Assembly: GCF_002250055.1 (NCBI RefSeq)
Contig: NZ_CP018866.1
Coordinates: forward strand, 860,501 to 924,500
DNA: 64,000 nt
Reading direction: 5' to 3'
DNA from: Sutcliffiella cohnii
Lineage (GTDB): Bacteria > Bacillota > Bacilli > Bacillales > Bacillaceae_I
Shown here one piece after another: positions 61,834-64,000 of this stretch; positions within the stretch are counted from its first letter, which is position 1; every line of letters begins with the position of its first letter. A program made the position numbers and the translations under genes. The notes under the pieces were generated by a model. It was not told the origin of the DNA. It ran no database searches and worked only from the letters and a program-made list of their open reading frames with translations.

Positions 61834-62160
61834 AGAAAAGCGGAAGGGGCTCGTTTAGCGGCGACAAGCACAAGGCAAGCCGGCTAGCAGGTCGCTCTTT
61901 GACATTGACTTGTGACCTCGAGCCGCTAGCCCCTGCAGCTAGACAATCCGAAAAGCGGAGGCGCTTCGAACAGGCCCGTACAAACTGGACTGTTCCGGTA
62001 GGAGATAAAGGAAACACGGCGAACGTAGAGAGCCGATGTTGACTTATCGTACGGAGGAAAAGTGAAGTTTGAGCCGGACCTAGCCGCCGTAGCTAGACAG
62101 TCAGAAAAGCGGAGGCGGCTCGCTCAGGTCCAAACAAACTGGAGCTTATTCCGCAGGATC
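61834..62160 (+). repeat. Tandem type A repeats (A2, A1 and a partial unit)
   Basis: Three starts of the form GAAAAGCGG(A)GG occur, near 61835, 61951 and 62103. The first unit is A2 (CGACAAGCACAAGGC inside, ending GCAGCTAGAC). The second is A1, with GTACAAACTGG, GATGTTGACTTATCGTACG and GCCGTAGCTAGAC, the reverse complement of the 153-bp units at 985-1675. The third is cut after TTCCGCAGGATC. It lies between yjzC and clpB. No gene is supported here. Confidence 0.88.
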
Positions 62161-62172
62161 TCGTGATTTTAT

Positions 62173-62204
62173 GAAAGCCATCCTACTGTTAGGGTGGCTC
62201 TCTT
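62173..62204 (+). terminator. Terminator between the type A repeats and clpB
   Basis: AGCCATCCTA pairs with TAGGGTGGCT, and CTCTTCT follows. It ends the yjzC/repeat transcript just before the clpB promoter. Confidence 0.7.
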
Positions 62205-62212
62205 CTAATTTC

Positions 62213-62241
62213 TTGTCGTTTTTTTATGCATTGCTTATAAT
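62213..62241 (+). promoter_or_regulatory. Sigma-A promoter of clpB
   Basis: TTGTCG and TATAAT are 17 bases apart; the start of transcription would fall close to the CtsR site. Confidence 0.75.
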
Positions 62242-62249
62242 ATAGTTAA

Positions 62250-62266
62250 GGTCAATATTGGTCAAA
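62250..62266 (+). promoter_or_regulatory. CtsR operator of clpB
   Basis: GGTCAAT-ATT-GGTCAAA is the direct heptad repeat of CtsR (consensus GGTCAAANANNGGTCAAA-like), with one mismatch in the first heptad. It covers the region just after the -10 box, so repressor binding would block transcription until heat shock. Confidence 0.8.
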
Positions 62267-62279
62267 GGAGAAGCTGGTC

Positions 62280-64000
62280 ATGGAGATGAATAAGTTAACA
62301 GAGAAACTACAAGAAGCATTAATAAACGCACAAGCGCTCGCCAAAGAAAAGAAAAATCCGCAAATAGAACTTGAGCACGTACTGTACTGTTTAATGAAAG
62401 AAGAAGGTGGATTAGTACCAAGAATATTAGAATTGCTCTCTGTAAACACAAGACAGTTATTAGAGGAAGTAAATACAATTTTATTGAATAATCCAGAAAT
62501 TACAAGTGAACAATCTCAACAACCACACGTCTCTCCTCAGCTACTACACATATTCCAACATGCAGATACGTTAAGAGAAAAATGGGGAGATGCTTATATT
62601 TCCGTTGAACATTTTTTCTTATCATTCGTCCAAAAAACAAATCATTATGAATTACGAACAATAATAAAATCGTATAATCTTTCCAGTTCAAAAGTAGAAG
62701 AAACAATAAAAAGGATAAGGGGGAATCAAAAAGTGGAAACTCAGCAGCCAGAAGGGACATATGAAGTGCTAAAAAAGTATGGACGAGATTTAATTGCAGA
62801 AGTAAAGAGCGGTAAACTGGACCCTGTTATCGGACGAGACGAAGAAATAAGAAGAGTCATTCAAATATTATCAAGAAAAACGAAAAATAATCCAGTTTTA
62901 ATTGGGGAGCCTGGCGTAGGTAAAACGGCAATTGTAGAAGGGTTAGCTCAAAGAATAGTGAAAAAGGATGTGCCAGAAGGATTAAAAGATAAAACAATTT
63001 TTTCATTAGATTTGAGTGCTCTAGTTGCAGGTGCGAAGTTTCGTGGAGAGTTTGAAGAACGTTTAAAGGCTGTTTTAAATGAAGTGCGAAAAAGTGATGG
63101 AAACATTCTCCTTTTTATTGATGAACTTCATACTATTGTCGGAGCAGGAAAAACAGAAGGAGCCATGGATGCTGGAAATATGCTAAAGCCGATGCTAGCT
63201 AGAGGGGAGCTTCATTGTATTGGCGCGACAACATTAAATGAATATCGTAAATATATTGAAAAGGACCCAGCATTAGAAAGAAGGTTCCAGCAAGTGTTAG
63301 TTCGTGAACCTTCAACCGAAGATGCCATTTCCATACTACGTGGTTTAAAAGAGCGATTTGAAATACACCACGGAGTTAGGATACAAGACCGTGCCATTGT
63401 GTCTGCTGTTACATTGTCAGATCGCTACATTTCAGAGCGATTTTTGCCCGATAAAGCAATTGATTTAGTAGACGAAGCATGTGCAACAATTCGGACAGAA
63501 ATTGACTCGATGCCAAGTGAATTAGATGAAATTACGCGAAGAGTGATGCAATTAGAAATCGAAGAAGCTGCGTTAAGTAAAGAAAAAGACAAAGTGTCTA
63601 TAGAGCGAAGAGAGAAAGTTCAACTAGAAATTGCTACATTAAAAGAAAAAGTATCCAATTTACAGGCACAATGGGAGCTCGAAAAACAATCGATCCAAGG
63701 TATACGAGAAAAAAGAGAGCTATTAGAGCGACTAAAAAGGGAATTAGAAGAGGCCGAAGAAAAATATGACCTCAATAAAGCTGCAGAAATTAGACACGGT
63801 AAATTACCAGCCCTTGAAAAAGAAATTCAGCAATTAGAAGTAAACTCGCAGACTGAAAAACAAAACCGACTATTGCGAGAAGAAGTAACAGAAGAAGAAG
63901 TTGCTAGCATTGTTTCAAAGTGGACTGGCATACCGTTAACAAAGTTAGTAGAAGGCGAAAGAGAAAAGCTGTTAAAGCTCGAAGAAGTTTTACATGAGCG
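62280..64000 (+). CDS. clpB: ATP-dependent disaggregase ClpB (3' end beyond window)
   Basis: The first 573 codons are visible and no stop is reached. ClpB dissolves protein aggregates together with DnaK. The N-domain begins [20 protein letters not shown]. The first AAA+ module has Walker [16 protein letters not shown] (about residue 210), the [11 protein letters not shown] loop and Walker [15 protein letters not shown], with [11 protein letters not shown] later. The M-domain coiled coil ([20 protein letters not shown]) separates the two modules. The second module lies outside. A CtsR operator and good promoter precede it; AAGGAG lies 9 bases before the ATG. B. subtilis lacks clpB. Confidence 0.95.
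   Translation, partial: MEMNKLTEKLQEALINAQALAKEKKNPQIELEHVLYCLMKEEGGLVPRILELLSVNTRQLLEEVNTILLNNPEITSEQSQQPHVSPQLLHIFQHADTLREKWGDAYISVEHFFLSFVQKTNHYELRTIIKSYNLSSSKVEETIKRIRGNQKVETQQPEGTYEVLKKYGRDLIAEVKSGKLDPVIGRDEEIRRVIQILSRKTKNNPVLIGEPGVGKTAIVEGLAQRIVKKDVPEGLKDKTIFSLDLSALVAGAKFRGEFEERLKAVLNEVRKSDGNILLFIDELHTIVGAGKTEGAMDAGNMLKPMLARGELHCIGATTLNEYRKYIEKDPALERRFQQVLVREPSTEDAISILRGLKERFEIHHGVRIQDRAIVSAVTLSDRYISERFLPDKAIDLVDEACATIRTEIDSMPSELDEITRRVMQLEIEEAALSKEKDKVSIERREKVQLEIATLKEKVSNLQAQWELEKQSIQGIREKRELLERLKRELEEAEEKYDLNKAAEIRHGKLPALEKEIQQLEVNSQTEKQNRLLREEVTEEEVASIVSKWTGIPLTKLVEGEREKLLKLEEVLHE

Overview
The window looks like the chromosome of a low-GC, endospore-forming member of the Bacillaceae. 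This rests on a complete gerP spore-germination cluster, a Spo0E-like phosphatase, AddAB instead of RecBCD, and gene order resembling the Bacillus subtilis yis and yit regions (addB-addA-sbcD-sbcC-yisB-gerP-yisI-yisK-yisL-yisN-asnO, then yitK-yitL-yitS-yitT-ipi-yitU-yitV-yitW). The order was judged from memory, not by alignment. No rRNA, tRNA, CRISPR array, prophage or transposase gene was seen.

Layout. 0-0.6 kb: 3' end of a BTAD-type transcriptional activator. 0.65-1.7 kb: repeat island, with a 21-bp-period array followed by a 153-bp tandem array. 1.7-11.5 kb: an apparent import-and-modify cluster, made of a five-gene branched-chain/amide-type ABC transporter, a 58-residue protein, a KAS III-like condensing enzyme, an alpha/beta hydrolase and a FabG-like reductase, with an acyl-CoA ligase a little further on. 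11.6-13.9 kb: YidC insertase and an MFS transporter. 14.3-26.9 kb: addB-addA, sbcD-sbcC and an HNH protein (DNA break processing). 27.0-29.4 kb: gerPA-F plus an extra gerPF, on the minus strand. 29.5-39.2 kb: DUF418, Spo0E-like, yisK, rocD, yisL, a PAS-GGDEF-EAL protein, yisN-like and an asparagine synthetase. 39.7-41.7 kb: glnK-amtB with a TnrA box. 41.7-44.1 kb: MATE exporter and AraC regulator. 44.2-52.7 kb: maltodextrin module (cytosolic GH13, ABC importer, membrane-anchored alpha-amylase, LacI regulator) with a set of LacI/CcpA-type operators. 52.8-62 kb: stress-type SDR, GNAT and the yit genes. 62.28 kb to the end: clpB with a CtsR operator, cut by the window edge.

The genes work in modules. 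The maltodextrin genes degrade starch outside the cell, import oligosaccharides and hydrolyse them inside. glnK-amtB, asnB and rocD handle nitrogen. addAB and sbcCD handle broken DNA ends. The gerP genes build part of the spore coat.

The least explained material is intergenic. Two arrays with a 21-bp period share the scaffold AAAAT-N5-AAC-N8 but carry different N5 cores. A family of modular repeats (called A, B and C here) is nested in the same order at two loci, and B copies keep complementary arms although the arm sequence differs between copies. The 1.7-11.5 kb cluster is the best candidate for an uncharacterised metabolic system.
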